Positions 1 through 8,955 are shown, counted from the stretch's first letter. The stretch: 35,321 nt of DNA from Nostoc mirabile CHAB5784 (GCF_020829645.1 NZ_JAIVFS010000088.1:1-35321), one strand, 5' to 3'. Notes: generated by a model not told the origin, from the sequence alone. Program-made: numbers and translations.

Positions 1-1
1 T

Positions 2-67
2 GTGGCGATCGCTTCCATGACACTGCATCAAGGACGACCGCCTGACCCCTCCTCGACTGTTCAATAA
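2..67 (+). CDS. Possible 3' end of an upstream gene (partial)
   Basis: From the window edge one frame reads about 21 residues (starting VAIASMTLHQ) to a TAA stop at 65-67. It contains a HIP1 site and would converge with the next gene. The stretch is too short to identify, and other frames are open over part of it, so this is a guess at a gene tail. It could equally be non-coding. Confidence 0.25.
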   Translation: MAIASMTLHQGRPPDPSSTVQ

Positions 68-125
68 CTTTCAAAGCTGTAGCCCTTATTCCGTATAGCT
101 TAGAGCTTTTCTTAGTGCCATTCGA

Positions 126-827
126 CTACGAGCGCAAATCAAACCAAACCCCAGGTAATGGTGTTGCACCCTCAAAGCGTTGCACTTCAGTTAAAGGTAG
201 GGGAATGCTGATATCCTGGAGTTCTGATGTCCCATCAAGTGAGGGAGAAATCACAAAGGATTCTTCTGGCCCAGTTACAGGTAATTGAGTTGCTAGATAA
301 TAGTAATTTTCTGATTGAGATTTAAACTCTAACTCTTCTGAGCGTTCATAAACCCTGAGTTCCACCAGTTCTTCACAATCAGATTGACAATTAGCACGCT
401 GTTGTAAAACTGGTAGTAAAAAAGAGTCTTCCACATTTTGATGTAAAGGCAGAGTTTCCCCAAATATTTGGTTTTTTTTACTCAAATCGAGTTGAATTTG
501 TTTGAGAGTTTGTGGGCGTTCGTGATTACCAAGGGGGATTTGTGCCCATGCAGGTAAAATTTTATTTAGCCAGCTTACCTGATCTGGATTGAAGATGAAG
601 AGAACACTAATCCAGGCAAAAGCCATAATTAGACTAGCACTACTTAAGAGAATTGTGTAGGCGTAGCCCGTCGTAGACATCGCTAGCATTGACGACAACC
701 AACTTCCCCGTTTTAGCTTTTTCTGGGGTTTTTTAACGACGCGTTTCATCATACCTGCATGAGGTTTATTTTGTTTAGAGCTTTTTGGCGTCAGCTTGCG
801 TGAGCGATTTGCCATATTAGTTTTCAA
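126..827 (-). CDS. Hypothetical single-pass membrane protein, 233 aa
   Basis: I do not recognise the family. The first about 45 residues are strongly basic (KKPQKKLKRG). One hydrophobic segment follows at about residues 54-80, and the rest (about 85-233) is soluble, acidic and proline-rich. The expected topology is a short basic cytoplasmic tail, one membrane helix, and a periplasmic or lumenal domain. Two cysteines lie close together (CQSDCEE, about residue 147), a possible disulfide. Met5 (MANRSRK) is an alternative start. Just before the membrane segment, residues reading AMSTTGYAY are encoded by a short dispersed repeat (about 657-683), so part of the N-terminus probably arose by repeat insertion. 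Function unknown. Confidence 0.7.
   Translation of the reverse strand: MKTNMANRSRKLTPKSSKQNKPHAGMMKRVVKKPQKKLKRGSWLSSMLAMSTTGYAYTILLSSASLIMAFAWISVLFIFNPDQVSWLNKILPAWAQIPLGNHERPQTLKQIQLDLSKKNQIFGETLPLHQNVEDSFLLPVLQQRANCQSDCEELVELRVYERSEELEFKSQSENYYYLATQLPVTGPEESFVISPSLDGTSELQDISIPLPLTEVQRFEGATPLPGVWFDLRS
657..683. repeat. Short dispersed repeat inside a coding region
   Basis: The sequence taggcgtagcccgtcgtaga followed by catcgc matches the GC-rich short dispersed repeat style common in Nostoc genomes (GGCGTAGCCC...CATCGC). It lies in frame in the 233-aa membrane protein and encodes part of STTGYAY on the minus strand. Recognition is from memory of the repeat type. Confidence 0.55.
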
Positions 828-907
828 TCAATCCAGTGGATATTTTTGGGCATTGGACACAAGAAGCACAAAAGGCACAAGAAGCAGAGGGGAAACCCTT
901 AATGCAA

Positions 908-965
908 CTTCTCCCCTACCCCCTACTCCCCACTCCCCATTCCCTACTCCCTATTACCTAATACC
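908..965. repeat. C-rich heptanucleotide tandem repeat (STRR type)
   Basis: Degenerate 7-bp units (actcccc, attccct, actccct, attacct) follow one another in the spacer between the membrane protein gene and the porin gene. This is the short tandemly repeated repetitive sequence type described in heterocystous cyanobacteria. It is not a protein-coding signal. Confidence 0.7.
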
Positions 966-1102
966 CTGTTATACTCGCCCTTTCATAAGTTGCCCAGAAA
1001 GATTAAGTCTAATTTTGGACAAAATCCGTAAATTTTCCCATGTGAATGCGAGACAATCACGAATACACTTTTCACTTAAGTATGTGAGCAGAGTGTAAAA
1101 AG

Positions 1103-2800
1103 TTGAAAGGTATACTTGTTAACAGCAGTCATAGCAAAACTTGGATGCTCGCATGGTTACTAATTGCGGGAGTAAATGGAGTTGCACAAAAAGCGCTAGC
1201 ACAAGAGTACATAGACACAGGAACTACTCAGGCGCAGGAGAGTATAGATTTAAATTCTTCTTCCCTCTCCCCAGTAAATCCGATGGCGCAAGTTACATCG
1301 GTTTCTCAACTCAAGGATGTACAACCTAACGATTGGGCATTCCAAGCATTACAATCTTTGGTAGAACGCTATGGTTGTATAGCAGGCTATCCAGATAGCA
1401 ACTATCGCGGTAATCGCGCCTTAACTCGATATGAATTCGCCGCCGGTGTGAATGCTTGTTTAGATAGAGTCAACGAATTAATCACTACAGCCACCAGCGA
1501 TTTAGTCACCCGCGAAGATTTAGCAATATTACAAAAATTGCAGTCAGAATTTGCCCCTGAATTAGCAACTTTGCGGGGTCGTGTCGATAGTTTAGAAGCC
1601 AGAACTGCCGAAATCAAAGCCAACCAATTCTCAACAACAACCAAACTCAGTGGACTACTGATAGTTGGGATTCAAGGACGGACTAACAATCGTGGTGATG
1701 TTAATCCTAGAGATGGACAAAAAGATACAGAGGATGCGGGGACAAATATTAATGTTATTTCCTTGGCGCAACTATATTTAACTAGTCAAATCACTCCCCG
1801 AAGTTATTTGTTTACAGGTCTTTTAGATGGTAAAGGAAAAACTACACCTAGATTTACCAATAGTGTTTCCCGAAATGATGTTTTACTTGGCTACGAATTT
1901 CCTACAGATAGCTTGATTGTAAGTGACCTCAATTTTCATTGGCTGGTGACAGATAAATTAGCAGTAATGGTGGGAACAGAAGGCGTAAGTATGCCATCTG
2001 CTTTCCGAGGCCCCAATCGGGTAGAAAGTGCTGCAACAGGGCCATTGTCTTATTTTGCCCAAAGAAACCCAATTTTAAATATGGGATACGGTCACGGCGG
2101 TATAGCTATTGATTGGCAATTTGCTAAACGCGCTAGTTTGCAGGCAATTTATACTAGTTATCAACCAGGAAATTCTGGTAAAGGTAGCGGTTTATTTGAT
2201 GGAACCACGACTACAGGTGTGCAATTGCTGCTGACACCAACCGATACTCTAGATTTAAGTTTGTATTACGTTAACAATTACTCTTCGGATGGTTGTTTAC
2301 TAACCTTTGTTGGCGATGAATGCTTAACTACAGTTAATACCACAACCGGAAAATCAGCACCATTGCAAACCAACGCCGTGGGTGCGACTGTTACTTGGCA
2401 AATTTCACCCCGTATTAGTGCAGGTGCATGGGGTGGTTATACTAAATCTTACATTCCTGGGCGTTTGGGAAATGTAGAGACGACAAATTATATGGTGTTT
2501 CTGAATTTCCCTGATTTATTTGCTAAAGGAAATTTGGGGGGAATTTATGTCGGTCAACCTCCTAAAATCACCAGTAGCAACTTACCTGTAGGGAATAATG
2601 TTCCTGATTTTATCAATACAGGTTTAGGACGTGCAGGTGGACAACCAGGTACGACCACCCAAATTGAGGCATTTTATCGTTTCCAGCTAACAGATAATAT
2701 CAGTATTACACCAGGAATAATCCATATTTTGGAGCCTGGACATACACCAGATAGTGACTCAGTTACCATCGGCATACTGCGGAGTACTTTTCTTTTTTAA
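1103..2800 (+). CDS. SLH-domain outer-membrane porin (OprB-like, cyanobacterial 'iron uptake porin' type)
   Basis: This is a 565-aa outer-membrane beta-barrel. I take the TTG at 1103 as start because it gives a Sec signal peptide: hydrophobic LAWLLIAGVNGV with cleavage near KALA-QE (about residue 34). An SLH domain at about 64-125 (LKDVQPNDWAFQALQSLVER, then GYPDSNYRGNRALTRYEFA) should bind peptidoglycan-linked polymer. A short coiled coil at about 125-170 (LATLRGRVDSLEARTAEIKA) forms the periplasmic stalk. From about 180 alternating aromatic/polar strands form an OprB-like barrel ending in IGILRSTFLF, with the usual C-terminal phenylalanine. The family is the major cyanobacterial porin, often annotated as iron-uptake or carbohydrate porin. 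The substrate cannot be read from sequence, and no clear Fur box is visible upstream. Confidence 0.9.
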   Translation: MKGILVNSSHSKTWMLAWLLIAGVNGVAQKALAQEYIDTGTTQAQESIDLNSSSLSPVNPMAQVTSVSQLKDVQPNDWAFQALQSLVERYGCIAGYPDSNYRGNRALTRYEFAAGVNACLDRVNELITTATSDLVTREDLAILQKLQSEFAPELATLRGRVDSLEARTAEIKANQFSTTTKLSGLLIVGIQGRTNNRGDVNPRDGQKDTEDAGTNINVISLAQLYLTSQITPRSYLFTGLLDGKGKTTPRFTNSVSRNDVLLGYEFPTDSLIVSDLNFHWLVTDKLAVMVGTEGVSMPSAFRGPNRVESAATGPLSYFAQRNPILNMGYGHGGIAIDWQFAKRASLQAIYTSYQPGNSGKGSGLFDGTTTTGVQLLLTPTDTLDLSLYYVNNYSSDGCLLTFVGDECLTTVNTTTGKSAPLQTNAVGATVTWQISPRISAGAWGGYTKSYIPGRLGNVETTNYMVFLNFPDLFAKGNLGGIYVGQPPKITSSNLPVGNNVPDFINTGLGRAGGQPGTTTQIEAFYRFQLTDNISITPGIIHILEPGHTPDSDSVTIGILRSTFLF

Positions 2801-2886
2801 TTCCACTTATCAATAAATATTATTGAACTTAAGTATTGACAGATGCTTGTAGCCAATTGGGCACAAAAACCAATGAAAACACGAAT

Positions 2887-3012
2887 TAATAAGTAAGTGG
2901 GTCAAATTAAATATAAAACCTCACCCTGCCTCCGGCTTCCCTCTCCTTACCAAGGAGAGGGATTGAGGGTGAGGTTTTATCTTATGTTTAATTACGCCTA
3001 CCTACTTAGTTA
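2887..3012. repeat. Long imperfect palindrome (MITE-like hairpin)
   Basis: A perfect 15-bp stem (2913-2927 pairing with 2966-2980; arm ataaaacctcaccct) encloses a second hairpin (ccctctcctt / aaggagaggg at 2939-2948 and 2952-2961). Imperfect pairing continues outward for about 30 more bases per side (taagtaagtgggt versus cctacctactta). This looks like a small non-autonomous mobile element or dispersed repeat. It lies about 90 bp past the porin stop and could also stall transcription. Confidence 0.65.
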
Positions 3013-3149
3013 CTCAAAGGATATAGTTATGAATTGCAACAAGAAAATATAGTTTTATATTGTGGTTAATTGGATTATCTTAACTATTGATAACAATGAG
3101 CCTTGGCAACAAAGACTTCCTCAGATAATTGCTCCATAGTTAGAGGATT

Positions 3150-3240
3150 AGGGCTTACGCAAAAGTACACGCTGTAGGGGCAACTCATGAATTGTCCCTA
3201 CCTGAAAATAAGGGTTTCGGCTATTGTTTGCGTAAGTTCT
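3150..3240. repeat. Nested inverted-repeat element with CTTACGCA ends
   Basis: The outer arms agggcttacgcaaa (3150-3163) and tttgcgtaagttct (3227-3240) pair with two mismatches. The inner arms gtaggggcaa (3174-3183) and ttgtccctac (3192-3201) pair with one mismatch. The same terminal motif bounds a different element at 29640-29931. Confidence 0.65.
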
Positions 3241-3364
3241 GAGGATGTTTGAAAAGTCCTCTTAGGAGAGGGTCTGAAAGTGAGGTTTTCCAGATGCCGT
3301 GAGAAGTCTAACAGTCAACCAAGTAAAATTAGCCCCATATAACATAAGTGGTGCGGCATTACTT

Positions 3365-3488
3365 AGGGACTTCCAAGAAATAAATTATCCAAATAAACGA
3401 ACCACTCCAGACACAGAGAACACAGAGGAATAAGGAGGAGAGAGTTTTTTCGCCAGTTTTTTGAGTATTTTTTTATTTGGAAGTCCCT
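3365..3488. mobile_element. MITE-like element, 124 bp, terminal inverted repeat AGGGACTTCCAA
   Basis: The left end agggacttccaagaaataaa and the right end (reverse complement agggacttccaaataaaaaa) form terminal inverted repeats around a short AT-rich and purine-rich interior with no ORF. The size and structure fit a non-autonomous IS-derived MITE. No transposase of matching ends is in the window, and I could not define a target duplication with confidence. Confidence 0.65.
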
Positions 3489-3689
3489 TATATTGTGTTA
3501 ACTTTAGTCAAAATACCGGAGAAAATCTCATTTCCACGATCTAAGAAGGAAATGCTAGCTGCATCGTCTCTGCGGCAAGTCAGGGAGACGGTATCCCACT
3601 AATGAGCATTCCCAGTCAGAGCAGGGGAACGAGACAATCTCTCAAAAGTTTGTCTAGTCAGGCTTCTACTTTATTTGGTGTTCTCTGTA

Positions 3690-3965
3690 TTAACCACCGG
3701 CGACAGCAGGGACAATACTTACTTCATCGCCATCTTTAAGGGCTGTGTTAATACCATCTAAATGACGGATATCTTCGCTATCGACGTAAAAATTTACAAA
3801 TCGTCGTAGCTTACCTTGTTCATCGCACAACCTGGATTTAATCCCAGGAAAGCTTTGTTCTAAGGAGTCCAACAATTCAGCGATGGTGCTACCGTTGGAT
3901 TCTAGACTAGCTTGGTTATTAGTCAAATTCTGAAGAGTCGTAGGAACTAAAACTGTTACAGCCAT
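3690..3965 (-). CDS. MoaD/ThiS-family ubiquitin-like sulfur-carrier protein
   Basis: This is a 91-aa beta-grasp protein starting MAVTVLVPTTLQ and ending AVAGG. The C-terminal diglycine is adenylated and thiocarboxylated in MoaD, ThiS and CysO relatives. The middle (IAELLDSLEQSFPGIKSRL, then GKLRRFVNFYVDSEDIRHL and KDGDEVSIVPAVAGG) is typical of this family. I prefer the ATG at 3965. The 26 residues upstream in frame are encoded by heptamer repeat DNA and look non-coding. The gene follows thrC on the same strand about 100 bp downstream, so the two are probably cotranscribed. The family delivers sulfur to molybdopterin, thiazole or amino acids. A CysO/HcyS-like role with a PLP enzyme is possible, but the recipient cannot be named from sequence. 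Confidence 0.85.
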   Translation of the reverse strand: MAVTVLVPTTLQNLTNNQASLESNGSTIAELLDSLEQSFPGIKSRLCDEQGKLRRFVNFYVDSEDIRHLDGINTALKDGDEVSIVPAVAGG

Positions 3966-3976
3966 AGAAGTACAAA

Positions 3977-4062
3977 ATGAGGAGTGAGGAGTGAGGAGTG
4001 AGGAGTTAGGAATAAAGTTAAGAGTTATAGATAAAAAACTCATAACTCATAACTCATAACTC
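3977..4062. repeat. Heptanucleotide tandem repeats between thrC and the MoaD-like gene
   Basis: Four units of gaggagt are followed by degenerate units and then by aactcat repeated three times. The 7-bp phase and the complementarity of gagttat and aactcat allow hairpins. This is STRR-type repeat DNA filling the intergenic gap of a probable two-gene operon. Confidence 0.75.
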
Positions 4063-4066
4063 CTAA

Positions 4067-5383
4067 TTAAACGAGGACTTGTTGCCATTCCAAGCGATCC
4101 AGAGTACGCGATCGCTCTAGCGCCCGTTCAAAACTATCGAGTTTGGCATCAATAGTCAAGGGTTCGCCAACGTAGCCTTGAATTGCTTCTTGAGTTTTCA
4201 GACCATTGCCGGTGATGTAAATCACGGTGGTTTCATCTGGATCAATTTTGCCAGCTTCTACCAGTTTTTTCAGCACGGCCACAGTTGTACCGCCAGCTGT
4301 TTCTGTGAAGATGCCTTCGGTTTCTGCCAGCAGCTTGATGCCATCAATAATTTCTGCATCATTGACTGATTCAATGTTACCACCAGTCTTTTGAGCTAAC
4401 TCGACAGCATAAATGCCGTCTGCTGGGTTGCCGATCGCTAGCGATTTAGCAATTGTATTCGGTTTTACTGGCTTAATAAAGTCGCTTCTTTCTTTGAAGG
4501 CTTGGGCGATAGGTGAACAACCTTCAGCTTGAGCGCCACTGAAACGGACGCTCTTGTTTTCTACCAAACCAACTTCGATAAATTCTTGGAACCCTTTATA
4601 AATTTTTGTAAAGAGTGAACCAGAAGCCAAGGGAGCAACAACATGATCGGGTAGTTCCCAGCCTAGTTGTTCCGCAACTTCAAAACCTAGCGTCTTGGAA
4701 CCTTCAGAGTAATAAGGACGCAGATTAATGTTGACAAAACCCCAGCCATGTGTATTAGCAACTTCTGAGCAAAGACGATTTACTTGATCGTAGTTGCCCT
4801 TGACGGCCATCAAGGTGGGACTGTAGATCAGGCTACCGATAATTTTACCAGCTTCTAAATCTGCGGGGATGAACACACAGCAGTCTAAACCGGCATGAGC
4901 TGCCAGAGCAGCTGTAGAATTTGCCAAGTTACCCGTGCTAGCGCAAGAAACGGTAGTGAAACCCAACTCTCGCGCCCTCGATAGAGCAACTGAAACTACC
5001 CGATCCTTAAAGCTAAGGGTGGGCATATTAACGGCATCATTTTTTATATAAAGCTTATTTAGACCCAGGCGACGGGCAAGGCGGTGAGAACGAACCAAGG
5101 GAGTCATACCCGTTCCCACATCTATAACATTGTCAGTTGCAACAGGCAAAAAGGGACGATAGCGCCAAATTGAATTGGGCCCGGCTTGAATTGTTTCACG
5201 AGTGACAGTCAGACGGAGGGCGCTGTAGTCATACTTGACTTCTAAAGGGCCAAAACATAACTCACAAACATTACTGGCTTTGAGTTCATATTCCGCACCA
5301 CATTCCTTACACTTCAAGGCTTGAAAGTAGGCAGTGCTGGTTTGGGTTTGGGTTGGGGTTTGGGTTTTGATTGCCTGAGTCAT
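4067..5383 (-). CDS. thrC: Threonine synthase with N-terminal zinc ribbon
   Basis: This PLP-dependent fold-type II enzyme converts O-phospho-homoserine to threonine and phosphate in the cytoplasm; length 438 aa. The Schiff-base lysine is K126 in TLSFKDR. A PLP phosphate-binding loop reads SCASTGNLANSTAALAAHAG, and a C-terminal TGNGLK motif is present. The N-terminus carries a zinc-ribbon motif, C25-x2-C28 and C40-x2-C43, as in plant/cyanobacterial/archaeal-type threonine synthases. The first 17 residues are a low-complexity TQ tract (TQTPTQTQTST), so the start could be slightly internal. The gene precedes a MoaD/ThiS-like gene in a likely operon. This conserved-looking pairing raises the question of whether the enzyme, or a paralogue of it, uses a protein thiocarboxylate. 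The threonine synthase call itself is solid. Confidence 0.93.
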   Translation of the reverse strand: MTQAIKTQTPTQTQTSTAYFQALKCKECGAEYELKASNVCELCFGPLEVKYDYSALRLTVTRETIQAGPNSIWRYRPFLPVATDNVIDVGTGMTPLVRSHRLARRLGLNKLYIKNDAVNMPTLSFKDRVVSVALSRARELGFTTVSCASTGNLANSTAALAAHAGLDCCVFIPADLEAGKIIGSLIYSPTLMAVKGNYDQVNRLCSEVANTHGWGFVNINLRPYYSEGSKTLGFEVAEQLGWELPDHVVAPLASGSLFTKIYKGFQEFIEVGLVENKSVRFSGAQAEGCSPIAQAFKERSDFIKPVKPNTIAKSLAIGNPADGIYAVELAQKTGGNIESVNDAEIIDGIKLLAETEGIFTETAGGTTVAVLKKLVEAGKIDPDETTVIYITGNGLKTQEAIQGYVGEPLTIDAKLDSFERALERSRTLDRLEWQQVLV

Positions 5384-6234
5384 AAACTAGCTTTCCCTGT
5401 TTGTCTTTCTGCGTTTGTCTGTCTGCTGTCGCCTGATACTAACACGAGCAAAAATACACGTCAAACATACCCGACTAAAAATGTCGGGTATTGCTAGTAT
5501 TGAAAAAAAGGATTTCTGTAAAATTTTTATATGCGTAAACGTTATTTTTAGTATTTAAACGTAGATTATACTTGTTAAAAAATTAGATAATAGCTCAAGG
5601 TACTCAGTCTTAACACTGATCATTGATATGATTAAATTGCATTCTATCTATGATGAATTTGCATTTATGGAAATTACTACCTAACTTTGAGTGATTTATA
5701 TAACTTAAAATTAACCTTCTATTTTTTATTTCAATGACTCTACCAGATAGTAAACATAGATGACAGCAAAAACTCAAAAGCATTGCTATATAAAAGCTTT
5801 AGTCTTTTGAGCGTATGATTAAACCACTAAAATTGCTCTACGTATTGCCAAAATGAAGTTGATTTTTCAGCTTTGATGCACTCAATTCATCGCTAAAGAA
5901 GTTACTTATTTATACTGAAGACTTTTTTTTGGAGCAAAAGTTACATTGCTACTTACATCAACGATTCAGCAAAACACAGTAGTTAAGTTACCCATATTTG
6001 CGATCGCTAGCCTTGATAATCAACGGTAAGCGTAAAACAAGTAGGCAATAACTTTTCTGCCTATTGCCTCAATCTAGTTTTTCAGGAGTGTCAATAAGTT
6101 AACTCCTTAAATATGCAGTGCCCGAAACATTAACGTTTTGGGCTGGTCTAATCGGTAATTCTTTAAGGAATTGCCGAACTTTATCCTGTCTCAAAACCCA
6201 AGATACAAGTTCAGCAAATAAACAAACTATTTCT
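5384..6234. other. AT-rich intergenic region, divergent promoters
   Basis: These 850 bp separate thrC (leftward) from the surface-protein locus (rightward). I see no ORF with coding character, no RNA gene and no clear repeat block, only AT-rich DNA and a HIP1 site near 6001. Promoters for both directions should lie here, but I cannot place -10/-35 boxes convincingly. An in-frame GTG at 6118 would extend the next gene by 39 residues. Confidence 0.6.
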
Positions 6235-8784
6235 ATGGTAAACCGAAAGAAATCTGTCAACAAGCAGCGCCAGCGTTACCAATCTCTAGTAGCAACAGCA
6301 TTGTTAACTAGTAGTCTTTTCCAATTTATTGCACCTGTATTAGCTGACGGTACAGCTGGTGGTCAATCTATCAGCAACGAAGCGACTGCTACCTACGAAG
6401 ATCCCAACGCACCAGGGACAACTATAAATTCCACCTCTAACACTGTTACCGTGACTGTAGCAGAGGTTGCTGGTATTACTGTCACAGCGTCGGGTGTTAC
6501 AGATAATAATGGTGGCACTGCTGGAGTTAACGATTTACTAACCTACACTTACACCCTAACGAACGTAGGTAACGACCCCACCAAATTCCATATTCCCAAC
6601 CAAGCAACAACAACTGGGCCTGGTACAGTTTCTGGTGTACTTCCTGCTGATAAAAATAATGCAACACCAGCTAGTGGCACACTGCAATACAGTACTGATG
6701 GTGGTGCAACTTGGACAAACGTAACAGCCGGTGGTGTAGATACACCTTCAATTCCGGTTAGTGGAACTGTGTTGGTGCGTGTGCCAGTGACTGTACAGAC
6801 TGGCGCTCAATCGGGTGACATAATTAAAGTTACCCTTGGTAACACTCCTGGAGATGCTCAAAACCAACTGCGGAGTCCTGATGGTGGTGACGTTTATACT
6901 GTAGATAATCCAGATACTCCACTTGTTCTTGGGGAAGTTGCTGGCGCACCAATTAATGGTACACGAGAAGCTAGTATTACCCAGCAAACTCAAGTGGGCA
7001 ACACTGTTAAAACCGTTGCTCTAGCGACAATACTCAAAACTCGGACAGGCTACAACGCTGGTGTTGTTTCCGTACTCAATGATGATGTGCTGACTTATGG
7101 TTTAAGCTTGCGAGTTGAGAGCAACGACGTAACCAATCGGGGGCTAACACCCGCAGCTTTAGCTGGTACAAGTATCAATGTAGATAATAATGCAGTTTCT
7201 CGCATCTTAGTTTCTGATGCAATTCCAGCATCGACAGCTGTTAATAGTACCCCAACCGCTCCTCCAGGGTGGATAGTGGTTTACGCTGGCGAAGATCCTG
7301 CAACTACAACTGCTGATCAGGCTCTGTGGAAAACTAACAGTGCTGATGTAACAGGCAATGGCGGTGTAGTTAGACGGGTTGGTTTTATTAACGATCCTAA
7401 CTCTATCTCTACAGTTGCTACTGGAACAACCATTACAGGCTTTACAGTGCAAGTAAAGACCACTGGAATCACAGGAACGACACCGACAGATGTTAACAAC
7501 ATCGCTCAAGTGTTCGGTAAAACTGCTGGTGATCCAGCTAGCCCACTACTCTTTGACGATTCAGGTGACCAAAACCCAGATAATATTGACCCCACTACTG
7601 GAGCCTTTCCTACTACACCTGACGCTGGCTATTATGCCACTACTCCCACCAATATTGATACGGGCAATAACAACCAAGGTGCTAATTCTGTTACAGGAAA
7701 TGTCAACCGTTATACTGTTTCAGTCGCCGCAGCAAACTCAGTTTTAAATGGGCCAAATAATGCACCGGATGCTACTGGGCTAACGGGGAACAACGATGAC
7801 TTCACCAACAAATCTTCCTTTGTTCCTCCTAACACATCACCTGGTAGTAGACTTGACCCGCAATCAGTTGGCTTCACTAACACAATTAAGAACAACGGTA
7901 CTGCCACTAACGACATCACAATAGTGCCAACCGCACCAGCAACTTTCACAGATTTGCCAAATCTGACAAAGGTGACTGTTAGCTATAACAGTCAATCTGC
8001 TGTTTATACTTACGATAGTGGTACTGGTGCTTTTACCATAGCAACAGGTAATACACCAATTAAAGTCTCTGGTGTTCTTGCTGGTGCCAGTGTTAATTAT
8101 GGTGTAGAAGTTGACCTACCAGCTAATACACAACTATCGACTGATACCGGTAAGGGCTTCCCAGTATTTATTACTGCCTTGATTGACACTGATAATGATG
8201 GTATAGTTGATGCTGGTGAAGTCAACAACATCTCCATTGATCGCGTCTACACTGGCTTCTTAAAACTGCTGAAAGTGTCACGAGTTTTACAAGGAACTGG
8301 GCCAGCAGTTGGTACAGGTCAAGATAACTTTGAGTCTACACCAGCTTTTAACGGTACTGATCCGAATTCAGGAGTTCCTGATGTACCCAGAAATCCTGCT
8401 CCAGGCAACATTATTGAGTACCAAATTCGGTACACAAATATTTCTGATGCTCAAGCTGGAACCGGTAACGTGATTTTGAATGCTGACAAAGTTGTGATTA
8501 CTGAAGATGGTACCCTCAGTACAGCCCCGAATGATGGTAAGAACAACTGGGCGCTAGACAACGACAATAACACTCAAATTGATACTAGCAACATTGTTGG
8601 TTCAGCTAAAGATTCTGGGGCTTCAACTATCCAGTTCTTCACTGGTGCTCCAGCTACTAACTCTGGCATCGATCAAACTGGAACCACGGTAAACAGTGAT
8701 GTCACAAAGTATGTAAATACTGCTACTGGACAGATTGCACCTGGTGTTCAAAGAACATTTACCTTCCAACGCAAGGTTAACTAG
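6235..8784 (+). CDS. Secreted DUF11-like repeat surface protein, 849 aa
   Basis: This is a large exported protein of Thr/Asn/Gly-rich beta-sandwich modules. I chose ATG 6235 because it gives a good signal peptide: basic NRKKSVNKQRQR, hydrophobic LVATALLTSSLFQFIAPV, cleavage near VLA-DG. The in-frame GTG at 6118 would bury that signal behind 39 residues. The N-terminal module contains VTVAEVAGITVTASG and YTLTNVGNDPTKFHIP. It is clearly paralogous to the N-terminus of the 932-aa protein of this locus (VTVAEVAGITITPAN, FTITNVGNDPTQFFIP). DUF11-like strands recur, including PGNIIEYQIRYTNISDAQAG near the C-terminus, and the chain ends in a beta strand, RTFTFQRKVN. There is no LPXTG, PEP-CTERM or RTX signal. 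Likely role: a cell-surface or extracellular structural or adhesive protein, first gene of the locus. Biochemistry unknown. Confidence 0.85.
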   Translation: MVNRKKSVNKQRQRYQSLVATALLTSSLFQFIAPVLADGTAGGQSISNEATATYEDPNAPGTTINSTSNTVTVTVAEVAGITVTASGVTDNNGGTAGVNDLLTYTYTLTNVGNDPTKFHIPNQATTTGPGTVSGVLPADKNNATPASGTLQYSTDGGATWTNVTAGGVDTPSIPVSGTVLVRVPVTVQTGAQSGDIIKVTLGNTPGDAQNQLRSPDGGDVYTVDNPDTPLVLGEVAGAPINGTREASITQQTQVGNTVKTVALATILKTRTGYNAGVVSVLNDDVLTYGLSLRVESNDVTNRGLTPAALAGTSINVDNNAVSRILVSDAIPASTAVNSTPTAPPGWIVVYAGEDPATTTADQALWKTNSADVTGNGGVVRRVGFINDPNSISTVATGTTITGFTVQVKTTGITGTTPTDVNNIAQVFGKTAGDPASPLLFDDSGDQNPDNIDPTTGAFPTTPDAGYYATTPTNIDTGNNNQGANSVTGNVNRYTVSVAAANSVLNGPNNAPDATGLTGNNDDFTNKSSFVPPNTSPGSRLDPQSVGFTNTIKNNGTATNDITIVPTAPATFTDLPNLTKVTVSYNSQSAVYTYDSGTGAFTIATGNTPIKVSGVLAGASVNYGVEVDLPANTQLSTDTGKGFPVFITALIDTDNDGIVDAGEVNNISIDRVYTGFLKLLKVSRVLQGTGPAVGTGQDNFESTPAFNGTDPNSGVPDVPRNPAPGNIIEYQIRYTNISDAQAGTGNVILNADKVVITEDGTLSTAPNDGKNNWALDNDNNTQIDTSNIVGSAKDSGASTIQFFTGAPATNSGIDQTGTTVNSDVTKYVNTATGQIAPGVQRTFTFQRKVN

Positions 8785-8796
8785 ATAGCTTGATTT

Positions 8797-8824
8797 CACC
8801 CCTCTTTGCAAATAAAGAGGGGTG
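8797..8824 (+). terminator. Strong hairpin 12 bp after the stop codon
   Basis: An 11-bp perfect stem (cacccctcttt / aaagaggggtg) with a 6-nt loop follows the 849-aa protein gene. There is no T-run after it, so it may be a weak terminator, an mRNA-stabilising hairpin or a short dispersed repeat. Confidence 0.45.
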
Positions 8825-8955
8825 TGATAGCACATCTGTGTTTGTAGTTAGCGCTTTAGTCCTAAATCGCCAACTACAAACTGATTATTTCCCAACGAAA
8901 ACAGGGAAAGATAAATCAGCAATCGACATTGTGAAAATTTTTTGAGGTTATTGAT

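Noticed and set aside
796..1098. 100-codon + strand ORF between the membrane protein and porin genes
   Set aside because: It overlaps the 5' end of the 233-aa gene antisense and is largely translation of the C-rich heptamer repeat (SPLPPTPHSPFPTP). No ribosome site or family resemblance.
3966..4043. N-terminal extension of the MoaD/ThiS-like protein (MSFLSITLNFIPNSS)
   Set aside because: It is encoded by heptamer repeat DNA. The family fold starts at MAVTVLVP, and 91 aa is a normal length.
5384..6117. Riboswitch or leader peptide for thrC or the surface-protein locus
   Set aside because: I looked for T-box-like, attenuator-like and conserved riboswitch cores and saw none that I could support.
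6118..6234. Upstream GTG start adding 39 residues to the first surface-protein gene
   Set aside because: The extension would place a non-signal stretch before a classical signal peptide that begins at the ATG at 6235.
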